A stretch of DNA of 64,000 bases. Source: Chytriomyces cf. hyalinus JEL632 (lineage: Eukaryota; Chytridiomycota; Chytridiomycetes; Chytridiales; Chytriomycetaceae). Location: the NCBI GenBank assembly GCA_025435555.1, contig JAIWWG010000019.1:124001-188000 (forward strand), read 5' to 3'. The notes below the pieces were generated by a model, which worked only from the letters and a program-made list of their open reading frames with translations, made no database searches and had not been told where the DNA came from. Position 1 is the stretch's first letter; each line of letters starts with the position of its first letter. This document shows, one piece after another, positions 47,806 to 59,000 of this stretch. The position numbers and the translations under genes were made by a program.

Positions 47806-48262
47806 TGTGGTGGCAGAGGGTGTTTGGGGGTTGAGGGTGTTGGAAGGACGGTTTTTGACTTGTTTTTTTGGTTTGAGTTGAAGAAAAAAGCAAGTTTTCC
47901 ATTTTCTGTGATTTCACACGAAAGGTAGATAAGGACCAAGGTGACTCACCTAATCTACCTTTCAGATCGGACGCACATGGGCCGTGTCCGGAACTGGTCC
48001 AACGGGCGCATTCGTCAACAGCAGCAGCAGCAGCGTGTATATTCGCGGGTCGTGCGACTGTCTCCTTCTTGCTCTCTCGCGCTCTCTCCGCTTCTCTCAC
48101 CATCTACATCTGCTCAGAGACAACGCGTGCAGCACCATCATGGGCTGCTCAGCCATCCATATGGCGCTTCCCATGAGTATTTCCAAGGTGGGTGCTGGCA
48201 CACATATTTTATTTACTGCGCTGTACAGACGGTCCTCCATATGTTGTGACTCTCGTTCCTGG
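47806..48262. promoter_or_regulatory. LYS20 upstream region
   Basis: About 460 bases between the LYS20 start and the stop of the SH3 gene, both minus. It should hold the LYS20 promoter. Overlapping small frames have no domain. A CAG/CTG-rich stretch lies near 48020-48035. Confidence 0.4.
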
Positions 48263-48873
48263 TCAAGCGTCTCTTTTCTTGACGAACGCCTTTGGATACA
48301 AACCCTCTCTGCCGTTGATCTTCCCTTTTGCCCAGTTAGCATCGACTGGCGGCCCGTTTAAAAAAAAAAGGTGAAAAAAGTGATTTTGTGAGTCGACTTG
48401 ACCGCAAACAGTTGAGTTGAAAGGGCATGAGTTACCGTCAGCCACGTGCTCAAGCGTGTCCCCCCTCCGGAACTCCAAGTCCCCCACCTCCTGGGGTACA
48501 AAATCCTCGATGGCGATCATCAACGGACCCGAGTTTCCGATGGCTATCTTCCTTCCCATGATACTGACGCTGTGGCCGAGTCCACCAGCCCCAATCTTGG
48601 ACGGATCGACAGTTGAGGCTGCGATTGAGTTTGCAGAACGACCTGTTGCTGCAGACTCTGGGTCAGACTTGTCAAAGTGAAGGCCCTGCATTGTGATGTC
48701 TGGTTGAAGACGAGATGAGTGTTGTAGTTGAGTGCAGTACTGTGTTTTGCAAGGTGCGCACCGTACGAGTGCGTTGTGATCCACTGGTTGTCGTGCAGTG
48801 ATTCCATGTGGTGAAGCACAGCATCAAAAAGATCGTCGCGGAAGGCTTTCTCTCCTCGAGTGAGTGGCTTCAT
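48263..48873 (-). CDS. SH3-domain protein
   Basis: Proposed from ATG 48873 with three exons. A GT-AG intron joins ITTHSY to DITMQGLHFDKSD in phase 1. A second intron lies inside the SH3 domain, with donor after HVAD and acceptor before VDANWAKG. The C-terminal SH3 reads MIAIEDFVPQEVGDLEFRRG, then ANWAKGKINGREGLYPKAFV, which has the ALYDF, W and GLYP-xxYV-type ligand-binding positions. One of the usual tandem Trp residues is Asn-Trp here. The middle is Gly/Ser-rich. At about 150 residues it is an adaptor-sized protein that should bind proline-rich partners. Nothing more specific can be said. Confidence 0.7.
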
Positions 48874-48950
48874 TGCTGCTGGGCTGGGTGATTATCAAAT
48901 ATTTAAGTAAAACAAATATTTAAATAAACTCTAAATATATCTACGGCACT

Positions 48951-50773
48951 CTAAGAGTTGTCTTCAAGGGAATTCCTCCCCTTCAGCTTCTTGCCCCACA
49001 TACCCTCATATCGCCTTTTAACACCAACAAGAAACTGCTGATACGCACGCCCCACTGTTTTCTTGATGATCCCTTCCTCTCCACCCTTCCAAACCTTGCG
49101 GCTGGCACTCTCCCCATGCCACCGATGCAACACAAACACTTGCGGCGCAACATAAAATCGCACGCCTCGAGCCTGCATTTCAATGCTATGGCTTCGCTTG
49201 TTGAAACTGTATCCACGGAAAGTGGTGTCAAACCGCGGCACGATTGCGCGACGTGCAATAAAGTATGGCTCATAATACACTTGAATAACGCGTTTGCCTG
49301 ATTTCGCGGCTGGTGGTAGCGGCAGTTGTTGGTTGTCGTCGAGTAGCTTCAAGTTGTTGGAATCTTGGAGAAGCTGTGCCTTTTGATGCTGGGATTTAAC
49401 CTGTGCTGCCGCGACAGTGCTGCCAACAGTGGGGATCTCGTATGTGGAAGTTGTTTCGAACCAGCGAGTAAAGTTTGTGTGACCTTGGACGGCAGTCACT
49501 TTAACACCTCTCGGAGGGACGAGTCTTTGCCCCTGGCACCACTCGATGACAGATCGCGGCAATTTCTGAGCAATTAACGTGTCATTTAGATGCTATCACA
49601 TGAAACATATCATCCGAAAACGGGTTACCTTGACTGTCTTTCCCAATGTGATTGCGTTGACACCAAAATGAAACGGAACAACTAAACCCTCCTGGCAGCT
49701 CTTCACAAGAGTCGGCTTATCCAGCACACGTTTTCCAGAGTCGCGTTTTGAATCCCACACATCTTCAAAGGCTGCCAAAACAACAGCGGAAGGCCTCTTC
49801 AGATCAAACAAAATCTCAAGCACACCGTCCGTTTGCAGGAGTTGCGCATGCATCCCGCTCGATGGCTCAAAGTCAGCATCTAAACTCATCACGAATACGG
49901 TTCGAGCCTCTTGAAGCGCCAAATTCCGCAACTCATTGATTGGGTACAACAGATCATACGGGTGATGCAGGGGTTCCTGGTTTGGAGCTGAAGCAAGCTG
50001 TGACGGCGTCTCGCAGGAAAACGTGAGCATGAGAAAGTCAATGCCGAATAAGAGCGATATGGATATTGTTCGGCCGTTTTCAAGTAGATGAGGGTTGTCC
50101 GAGGTGATGTACGTTTCGAGTGCTTCCAGGTGCTTTTGCAGATCGGCCAGCTGATTTAACGACTCGATGTAAATTGCGGCCGAGATGGACGCGTCCCAAG
50201 TCGACACCAGCGTCAGCAGCGTAGAAAATCTGCAGTAAACAAGTTTAATCTGACATTTCACCGTGGCGCTTGTTCAAACTAAACTGACCTGTCGAGAGAA
50301 AGCTGCGTAAACAGAGTTACGTCGTGCGCTAAAGGAGTCTCTGCTGCCTTATGGAACACGCGGTAGGACGGCGCCGTCCAAAGCGGGACTGGGTTTGATC
50401 CATCATACACACCGTCATCGCTCGAGAGAGTTTCCATGGTTTTAACGTGTGGCCTAAACCGCCGCGCCGCTTTCGAGCACAGATAATTGTCGCGTTGTTT
50501 GTATTTTTGGTCCATGCTCTGCGCAGACACATCAGTAGTTTCTTTTAAGGCAGGTTTCGGTTGAAAGCGTTGGGTGTGGAAAAAGTTGGCCAACGCAACT
50601 GGCGTTTTGTACGCGTGTTTTGGAATGATCAGATCGGCGCCGTCGACGAGCAAAGAGTAGTTGAATATTCTCGCGTTCCTGTTTGAACCAGCTGTGTCTG
50701 CGAGCGCGTTTACTTGGCTGATGAGCGCAAATGCGCCGATGAGCAGTTGTAGTGTTGTTAGCCAACTGGGCAT
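48951..50773 (-). CDS. LARGE/B4GAT1-like glycosyltransferase (GT49)
   Basis: Three exons from ATG 50773 to the stop at 48951. The N-terminus is a signal peptide or anchor (LTTLQLLIGAFALISQVNA). The GT49 core shows HDVTLFTQLSLDR-FSTLLTLV, TWDASISAAIYI, HHPYDLLYPINELRNLALQ and TVFVMSLDADFEPSSGM with the DxD motif. It goes on with VVLAAFEDVW, YEPYFIARRAIVPRFD and FRGYSFNKRSHSIEMQARG, ending FVLHRWHGES. This is the Pfam 'glycosyl-transferase for dystroglycan' pattern, known from animal LARGE and B4GAT1, which add xylose or glucuronic acid. Fungal members are little studied. Golgi location is expected. Confidence 0.88.
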
Positions 50774-51359
50774 TGTTATTTTTTAAACTGATTTTTATTT
50801 ATTCGTTTATTTTGTTGACAACTTTGGACGCTTGGACAGTTGGACTGTGGAATCATGTGCTTGCAAAAACACGTGTTTGTGCCAAGTGTGGCAGATAAGC
50901 CCGCAGCGATAATGGCGTGAACGCATAAAGGCTTGCGTTCATCGCTGCGGCCGTGTCTCGCCTGGAACCAACCCTGCTGCGAACCTGCCCTCTCCTTCCA
51001 CCGCAAGCGGAAATGGCGAACGCAGACCATCTTCTTGGCTTTGCAGCAAACAACTGACTGCCACGTGACGGTGCACAGATCAACTGACCATTTTTAATAC
51101 ATCTCCACGACAACAGCTGCTTGGCCCTTGCTGGCCGAGCTGTTCTCCGCAGCCGAGTCTGGCTGTGAGCTGTACGCAGATGGCTATAGCTTGATCCTGA
51201 AGCGTACGCAGATACGGCCACAGCAGCGATCATAGCAGCCAGAATGCGTGCCGGATCTTCCTGAATTTTCCACAATGCGTGCCTTTGCCAAGCCTCCGAA
51301 CTCAAAGATTGCTATAAAAGAGAACATACTGACTGCATCCACAATACACACACAAAACA
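50774..51359. promoter_or_regulatory. Divergent promoter region of the GT49 gene and the acid phosphatase
   Basis: About 590 bases between outward-facing genes. A minus-strand frame (50853-51305) has no domain. The right part carries a TATA element (listed separately). Confidence 0.45.
51313..51320 (+). promoter_or_regulatory. TATA box of the acid phosphatase gene
   Basis: TATAAAAG lies 40 bases upstream of the start codon at 51360, with an AC-rich leader (CACAATACACACACAAAAC) between them. The short leader means transcription starts very near the ATG, as often seen in strongly regulated fungal genes. Confidence 0.55.
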
Positions 51360-52342
51360 ATGCAACTCACTCTCTCCATCGCTGCCATCGTTCTGGGCTC
51401 CGCGCAGCTCGTCTCTGCCGGATGCAGCAACATCAAGAGCGTCATGACCATTGTGCTTGAGAACACCGACTACGCGGAAGCCATTGCTCAGTCATACATG
51501 GGAGCCACGCTGCCACCAAAGGGTTACCTGCTGACAAACTACTTTGGCGTCTCTCACCCATCGCAGGGAAACTACATTGCAATGGTTGCTGGAGGTGTCA
51601 ATGGCTGCAAGAGTGACTCCAACTGCAACCTGAGTGTCGTGAGTTACAGTTCAATCTTGGCCCCGTAGTCTCAAACATAGCCTTATTCCTTTTTTTCCTC
51701 GTTTCCCCAACACCAGAAATCAGTAGCAGACCTCCTTGAAGCCAAGGGCCTCACCTGGAAGTCTTACCAAGAGTCCTACCCCGGAAACTGCTACACAGGA
51801 AGCAGATCCGGCACTTACTACCGCAAACACAACCCATTCATGTCGTTCACAAGCATTTCCGGCAACCCAACGCGTTGTGCCAGAAACGTTGTGGCCTCGC
51901 AGCTCGACAGAGACGCGGCCAACAACGCGCTGCCCAACTACATGTTCTACTCTCCAGACATTAACAATGACGGACATGACACTGGTGCCGCGTACGCGGA
52001 TAGGTGGTTAAAGTCGTTCTTGGAACCAAAGTTGACAAACCCGGCGTACAAGGACACCTTGTTCCATGTCGTGTTTGATGAGTCCGACACGAGTTCTCCA
52101 AATTACATTTGTGAGTGATATGCTTCTTTTCAGCTTCGACCCTTCGCTCGTGTTTTCTGAACGCAACCCCTGCTACAGACTCAATTCTTTTGGGACAAGG
52201 AATTGCGGCGGCCGGAAAGAAGGACAGCACAAAGTACACCCACTACAGCTTCTTGGCCACATTGGAGAGCATCTTTGATTTGGGTAATCTCGGACAAAAC
52301 GATGCCACTGCCACTAAAATCCCATTGAAGTGCGTCGCTTAA
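51360..52342 (+). CDS. Secreted acid phosphatase / phosphoesterase family protein
   Basis: Three exons from ATG 51360, joined at NLSV-KSVADLLEAKG and PNY-SILLGQG. MQLTLSIAAIVLGSAQLVSA is a signal peptide. The body shows TIVLENTDYAEAIAQSYM, YFGVSHPSQGNYIAMVAGG, KSYQESYPGNCY, HNPFMSF, PNYMFYSPDINNDGHDTG and FHVVFDESDTSSPNY, then a C-terminal HYSFLATLESIFDLGNLG. These are the conserved blocks of the fungal phosphate-repressible acid phosphatase family (phosphoesterase, PF04185). It likely releases phosphate outside the cell; repression by phosphate is inferred from family members. Confidence 0.88.
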
Positions 52343-52561
52343 AGAGCGTTGTAATTTTTGCTTGCGAATGGTTTTTTTTTGGTTGTGACTCCCCCAATTC
52401 GAGTACTGTGGGTACTATGATGTTCAAAATGTGTGAAAGTATCGTTGAAGAAATAAAAGAGAGGTATCATTTATGAGGATTTGAGCTTCCGAGAGCTGGT
52501 AATGCTGCTCCCATCGTAATGAAAAAAAAAATACATGCATGTGGCAAAATAAATGGACGCC

Positions 52562-55561
52562 TCAACCAAACACACCCACAACTTTCATAGCAATAATAGC
52601 ACCAACGATTATTACCAGACCCGCAACGAGGCATAATACAAGCACTTTGCGCCTGTGGTAAAAAGAAATTGCACGGTGCATAAACGCATGAGTCGCAAAA
52701 ACAAAAACAAAAAAAAGAACCTCCCCACCGTTTTGAGCCATCTTCAATTTTCCCCATCATTCCTTCGGAAAGAGGAGGTAAATTATCGACCCGAATCACG
52801 AGAGACGGCTGAGATTGAGATGATCTATTTTGAAGGTTTGTTTCTTCCAGCTCAATGACATGAGACAGTTCCGTTTGATTGAGTTGATATCTACGACTGG
52901 CGGTTGTCGCATCTCCAGCATACAATCCACAAGCAGCAAACGCGTGCACGACTTTATCCTGCGATGGTTGCAACTCCACAACGGGTGTGAAAAGTTCAAT
53001 CAGCCCATTGGATGAAATTCCCGAGATTCTGACTTGATTTGATGCGCAAAATCTGGAGGGCAGCAGGGCATACGTCTGTATTGCGAAAAAAAAAAAAAAA
53101 AAAAAAGAAGGTAAGAAATATGCAAGATTCGAAACGAACGTGGCCAACAGCCAGAAACTCACACTAAACAAACTGACGCCAGAATGCTCTGCGCACCTTT
53201 CCAGCGAAAAATTCAGGATCCCGTTCCGGTCTCGACTCTGAACTTCCACTTGGACGTCAGACCACACAGGTTCCACTAACGCCTGTTTCATAAATTCGAG
53301 TCGCTCTTCCATCAAACCGAACCCTTCCATTTTGAAAGTAAACCCGCCTCCGGACGTTGCAATACGGTCCAAAGACTCAAAAGCGTCCAAAATACCGACA
53401 CTGACTGCAAACACGCGTGCAAACGAATGCAGTGGCCGTTGCCCGCATTTTTGCAACAGAAGCGCGCAAACAGGATTGACATTGAACAACAAGCCATCAG
53501 ACACGATAATAATTTGAACAGGCGCGATGGCTTCCGCAGAGTTTTGTTCAAACACGGATTCAAGCGCTGAAAACAAATTTGTGGTATTCCCAAGCTCCGA
53601 GTGGCGGGGGAGGTTGAGGAAACTCTTCACAGTGTCAACGGTTATATCAGAGAGACTTTCATATTTTGCAGACATTGATTTTGAGGTGGATCCAAACAGA
53701 TGGACATTAAAGGAGAACGTGGAAGGCAAGAAGGACAGCAGATGCATCACAGAGTCTTGAGCTAATTTCGACTTGACACCCTGCATCGAACTTGACACAT
53801 CCACCAAAAACGCCACGTTGGATTTTTGAACCTGGGAAATCCGAAAAATGTGAGAATCATCAACCTGACGGTGGTTCACTTAAATAGCAGGAGTTACCAT
53901 GTGATGTTTTGGAGGAACGAAGGCGACACCTAACGCTGTTGTTCCGGAATTTTCATTCCTTTCAGTAACACAATACGCGTTGCAAGGCTCTGACAATTGA
54001 ATTTCCAACGAAACTTCCCGATCAGATTCGGTTGCATTGTTACCCACAAGGATTTGGACATTGGCGTCAGCATCGGTTTGAACGATACTCAATTCGTGAT
54101 GAGAAGGGCTGCTGATGCATTCAATCGGTTTCATTATGACAACTTGGACGTGTGCAGATGATTGTGTGGTTTCCATGCGCTTGTCAGATATTGCGAGAGG
54201 AGATTTTGCAGGTATTTTGAAAAGCATAGAGGCTGGGTTTTGATGGGGACGCAAGTGCTGTATATATTTGATCGTGGTTGTAACGCAACGCAGGTTGGAG
54301 ATGTGCTTGAGAGAAACTCGAAAGACTGGTGACAAATAAAAAACATGAGATAAGAATAAAAAAGGAAATAAAATGAGATCTTACATTCTGGTAAACCAGG
54401 AATCGCATTCCATGTCGCTGCGTCGCATTCAAATCCCACAATGGAAGCACCTTCAGGTATCGGAAAACAAAACAGGCCAAACATGTCGTATTGGCTAATA
54501 TCCTCATGACGCACTTCAAACGTCTGTGTCAGCACGACGTGTGCACACGCTCCGACGATCAAAACACGCGACTCCTGTCCCGACTCATCCCAAAAGCGTG
54601 CCCCAACCTCAAGTACACGAGTCCACTCCATGCCTTCAAGCCCATGGGCACCTTTGCATGATGCAAGAAACCCTCTTCGGTTCATGCAGACAAGTCTCTT
54701 TAGCAACATCTCTGCCCCACGATATCCTTCCTCAACAAACGCCCTCCGATACAAATCACACGCAACCCTGGTATCCTTTACAAGAACCCCACACACACCA
54801 AGCTCATACATCTGAGCAAGCCGCGTAATCGCCACCACGTCCCCACTTCCTACAGCCTGCTTGTACCATTCAACCGCTTGCCGTTCATCGACAGGAAGTG
54901 ACCCCCGACCTTCCAGGTAGAAATCTCCAAGCATGCATTCAGCGCGCTGTGAGCGCTTGGAAGCTGCTCGAAAGAAATGCTCAAGTGCAAGAGCGTCATT
55001 TACAACCTCCAGTTCAAAACGGGAGTCGTAGTTGCCACCTTTTCGAAAAACTCGATGGGATGTTACCGCTTGGTGTGTAGAAGGAGAGGAAATGAACGCG
55101 ACTATATGTGGGATAATGGTGGCGGCATCAAACAACGGGTGATGTATAAGACGCGCATTTTTCGCGAGATGGAGTTTTGGTGTAATGGACGACCGCGAAT
55201 CAATACAAACAATGGCGTACGGCATTGCGATGGTGTATGCAATCAGTTTGAACTCGATAATACATGCAGGATCGCTCCAGTATTCGTCCGATATTAAACA
55301 GAGTGCAACATCAGAGTTAAATATCTGCTGAGGGTGGTGGTCGCGATTAGATATGGCTGTGCCGCCATTGCTCTGATGGATGGTGTAGCCTTGGGTAATC
55401 AGTGACCGCGCAATCGATTCAGGGTCCATTGATGTTATGTTGGGTGAAGATGCTTGTCCATTTGAACGAGTCACAGAGTTGCGCGCACTGAAGCTCAAGA
55501 AGATGCTGAGCTTCGGGACACTGGAAACATTGTCATTCGTCCTCGCCGTGTGCTCCATCAC
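52562..55561 (-). CDS. TIR - Sel1 - VIT - VWA protein with C-terminal membrane anchor
   Basis: Five exons (54385-55561, 53898-54325, 53163-53831, 52729-53075, 52562-52652) close all phases and give 903 residues. Residues about 17-150 form a TIR domain: strand KLSIFLSFSARN, then NSDVALCLISDEYW and SDPACIIEFKLI, with Glu103 placed as the catalytic Glu of TIR NADases. Residues about 190-290 hold Sel1 repeats (AECMLGDFYLEGRG, AVEWYKQAVGSGD, AITRLAQMYELGV). Then comes a VIT domain (AHVVLTQTFEV, LFCFPIPEGASIVGFECD) followed by a VWA with an intact MIDAS (DVSSSM, TTNL, SDG). The end RRKVLVLCLVAGLVIIVGAI is a tail anchor, so the TIR end faces the cytosol. Each domain is recognisable; the combination is unfamiliar to me. 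Confidence 0.85.
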
Positions 55562-56004
55562 ACCATGAATGTGCTGCTGGAGGGAACTGGGTTTACGAGA
55601 CGGGGTTCCAGCGAATGAAAGAATTGCAATTCATAATGACGAATTTATTGCTCTGTTTGGTCCGAATACAGGCCTCGAAAGAGAAAGACAGAAAGGTGAA
55701 GAAAGGGAAGCAGTTGTGCGTGTGTGTGTAAGAGAGACAGCAGGCAACTCACCATGACTGCTTCAAATGCCCACACTGTAAAAACCAAAAAGGTCCTTGC
55801 GCAGACCAGACTCCGCCAGAGCAAGCAAGGGGGCGAGACCTTATTCATCAGAAAATTGCGACCGACCTCAAGTCAGACCAGGGTGTCGTGTGCCGTCAAT
55901 GAGTCACGCATACGACGCCAATAAATTGCCCCCTTTTTTTGGTTGACACACGAAAATCAACATAACATCTCAAAAAAAAAACCACCACCCACACGCGCGC
56001 AGCC
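55562..56004. promoter_or_regulatory. Divergent promoter region of the TIR-VWA gene and the desaturase
   Basis: 443 bases between outward-facing start codons. No gene is seen in it. An A-rich leader (AAAAAAAAAACCACCACCC) lies just before the desaturase ATG. Confidence 0.4.
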
Positions 56005-59000
56005 ATGTCACCATCAGTCGCAGATGCAGCCGTGCTCACTCCAGACTTAACGGCCCGTAAAGCTCCGCGAGGCACAGGAATCACCATCCGTCTCGACGAC
56101 ATTGCCCAGCGTACTAAAGACAACAAGGAGATCCTGATTGTGTTTTCAAACAAAGTCTACGACCTTACAAAGTGGGCAAAGTTCCATCCCGGCGGTGACC
56201 TCGCAGTGCTGCACATGAATGGTGACTTTGCTTCCCACCCCCCAATATACAAACAATAACCAAAAAAAACACGTCATTCTGACAGGCCGAGACGCAACTG
56301 ACGCAATTATAGCCTACCATCCCGAATGGGTCATGGACAAGAAAATGCCCCATTTCTGCATCGGAGAACTTGCCCCACACGAACGCACCTCCTCAAGGAA
56401 GGTTTCCGTCGGCTACCGTCAACTCGATGAAAAGCTTCGGAAGCTCGGATTTTACAACACAAATTACTCCTTCTTTATTCGAGAACTCATCAAGTTTGTC
56501 GTGCTGCTTGTCTCGGGGGTTTACTTGGTGCTGCGTTATCCAAATGTGTACGGTGTGCTGGCTTCGGCTCTCTGCTTTGCTACTCTCTGGTGGCAAGCTG
56601 CGTTCTACGCGCATGACGGTGAGTTTTTTGAACTTTTCCCATCCTTTCCCAGCCATCGGGAAAATTCCATCGGCGCTTTTGCGAACGAAAGGTCAGCCAA
56701 AACCATCAGAAGCGATCGATAAATGCATAACCTTATGAGCATGGCAGTTTTTATCCGTCTCTTTATATCGCACCACATGAAATTGAAACACGACCCAATT
56801 TTTGTCGCCCCGCTTCTCGATATATTGACCCCAATATATTCTAAAAATTTCACTTATCCTGTTCAAAACACCGCCAACGAAAAAACCGACCGATAACGGC
56901 CGCGAAAGAAATCGGAGCGGAATCGGCAAAGCTTTCGGCCGAAATCGGCGTCGGCCGGGATCGTCACCGATTCGGCAACGATGACCGGTTGATTTGCCTG
57001 TCAGTAAACTGTTGAATAAACTGCTAAAAAACGGGCCGATTGGCGGAGAATAAACGGCCGCTTTTGAAATCGGCCGTTATTCGGTCGCATGACACTGAAG
57101 ATTGTCGCCCGATTTTTAGCCACAGATCATCGGCGGATGAGCTGGAGAAAAACGGCCGTTTCATCGGCAGAAAAGCGGTGCTAGAGATAAAAGTGACAAA
57201 AAGGGGACTTGAACCAGCATACCACGCAGTGGATGCGAGGGTTCCCACGACTATCCTGCATGCCCAGTGACGATGGGACGGAATAGCTAATAGTGTGGAA
57301 TGGCTCTGAGTACGAGGAGTTTTTCTGAGGATTGTCTTTAAGAGAATTAAGAGTTGTAAGAGAAGCTGCTTTATTCAAGTGAACGAGGAGCGCTTTAAAT
57401 ATTGAATTCCAGTTTTCTAAATAAAGAGTTTTCCAAAAATGTCGTGGGAAGTGGCGAGAGAGATTTCGACATGTCGAAATCCGGTTCCAAAAATGTTGTG
57501 AAGAACGGTTCCAAATATAGCTGAAAGGCGAGAGCGGTAGTTACGTGATCAGGCTGATTACGTAACAGAGGGCTTTGACAAGACTGAACATAAAACACTT
57601 AAAAGGCTGCGCTCTTATTTTGTGAGAGGATTTCATGACCAACCACTATTTGCCAATCAATTGCTCCACCAAATCATCTCCTTTCACCTTTGTTTTGCAA
57701 CACTACATGGGCCTTGGACCTCAAGTGCTCAGACAGGCTCTCAATTCTTTATTGAATCAAAGAAGCAACAAACATCTCAAGCTTTTGAGAGTAAAAAGTC
57801 AAGGAACACATCTGTTTGGGCACTTCCAAGTGTGTGATGACATTCCATGCGAAAGGGATTTAGAAAATACGTGTTCAAAGTTGAATGTGCAATAGATCCA
57901 TCTTGTCTCCAGCTGCACAAAAACTGCTCTTCCCAGCAGTCGTGACTGACATCTGCTTGGTCATTGATATTGCCAACAGGGACATAGAAGTTGTTGTGCA
58001 AACTACATGCACGTAATCTCCATGATGTTAACTGGCCGTTCAGCTCTAATTCTTGCATTAGACAAGTTTTGGTGTGCTCGTTATGTTGAATGACTTTTCC
58101 AATACGGCCCCAGTTGTCAAAAAAGAAGAATCTGCCAATCTGAATGCGAGCTCTTGATGGAACTGGCCTGATGGGAGGGAACAAATGCTTGACTATAATG
58201 GAATTTGCTCCAAGTTCAAGTAATCCAGGCCCTCCTCCTGATGCCCCTCGTAAATATGATACTGTCCCTTCCCGAATTGCAAATGCCCATGCCACATCTC
58301 TTGATGGTGAATGCCGATTTGAATTTGCTATGTCTTTGCGCACATCTCCATTCATTTGTTCTGGAACTTCAACAGCATACAGAGACAGTGGTCCCCAGAT
58401 CCGGAAATTATCAGGGAGATGAGAAAGTAGATGGACTTTGAGCTTGTCTTTTGCTGATGGCAGTGAAACATGGAACAGACGCTGAACTGCAATGGTAGCC
58501 TTTTGGAGATGGCGGTACCTTAACTCAAAGTGTGGATACTTGGAATCATATGCCAGTTTCGTAAGAATTGCACCAGCAAGCCAAAGCCAAGTTAGATTTG
58601 GCTGAAGCCAAGGGAAGAATAATGGCCCTATTTGTGCAAGGCCCTTGAAGTCTTTTCCATTCATGCTTCCAATGTAGCGAGTCACTTGTTTTGATGACAA
58701 ATGACAGTGTTGATAGGTTGAGATGATTGCAAATAGAGATGCAGCTCTGAGTTTGAGAGACCTTGACTTCAGCTTTTCTTTGGACTCTGTCCCCAAGTAT
58801 TTCATGACTCCAAGTAACAGTGTATGGAGAATTTCAACTGGAGTTTGCGCATGAGGTGAAAAACCAGGGAGGGAGAGATAGATGTTGGCGTGCTCAGATG
58901 GAACAGTTATCCCAGTTGCTTTTCTCAGAGACTCTGATTGTGTTTTGTTCATCTGTGCCATTCGAGACAGTACTTGCTTGGTTTCATATAACCATCGATA

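Noticed and set aside
56880-57165. CRISPR-like array
   Set aside because: The ATCGG motifs are short, variably spaced and in both orientations with no spacers; they fit transposon subterminal repeats in a eukaryote.
57195-57272. Functional tRNA in the transposon
   Set aside because: B-box only; acceptor and D stems do not pair.
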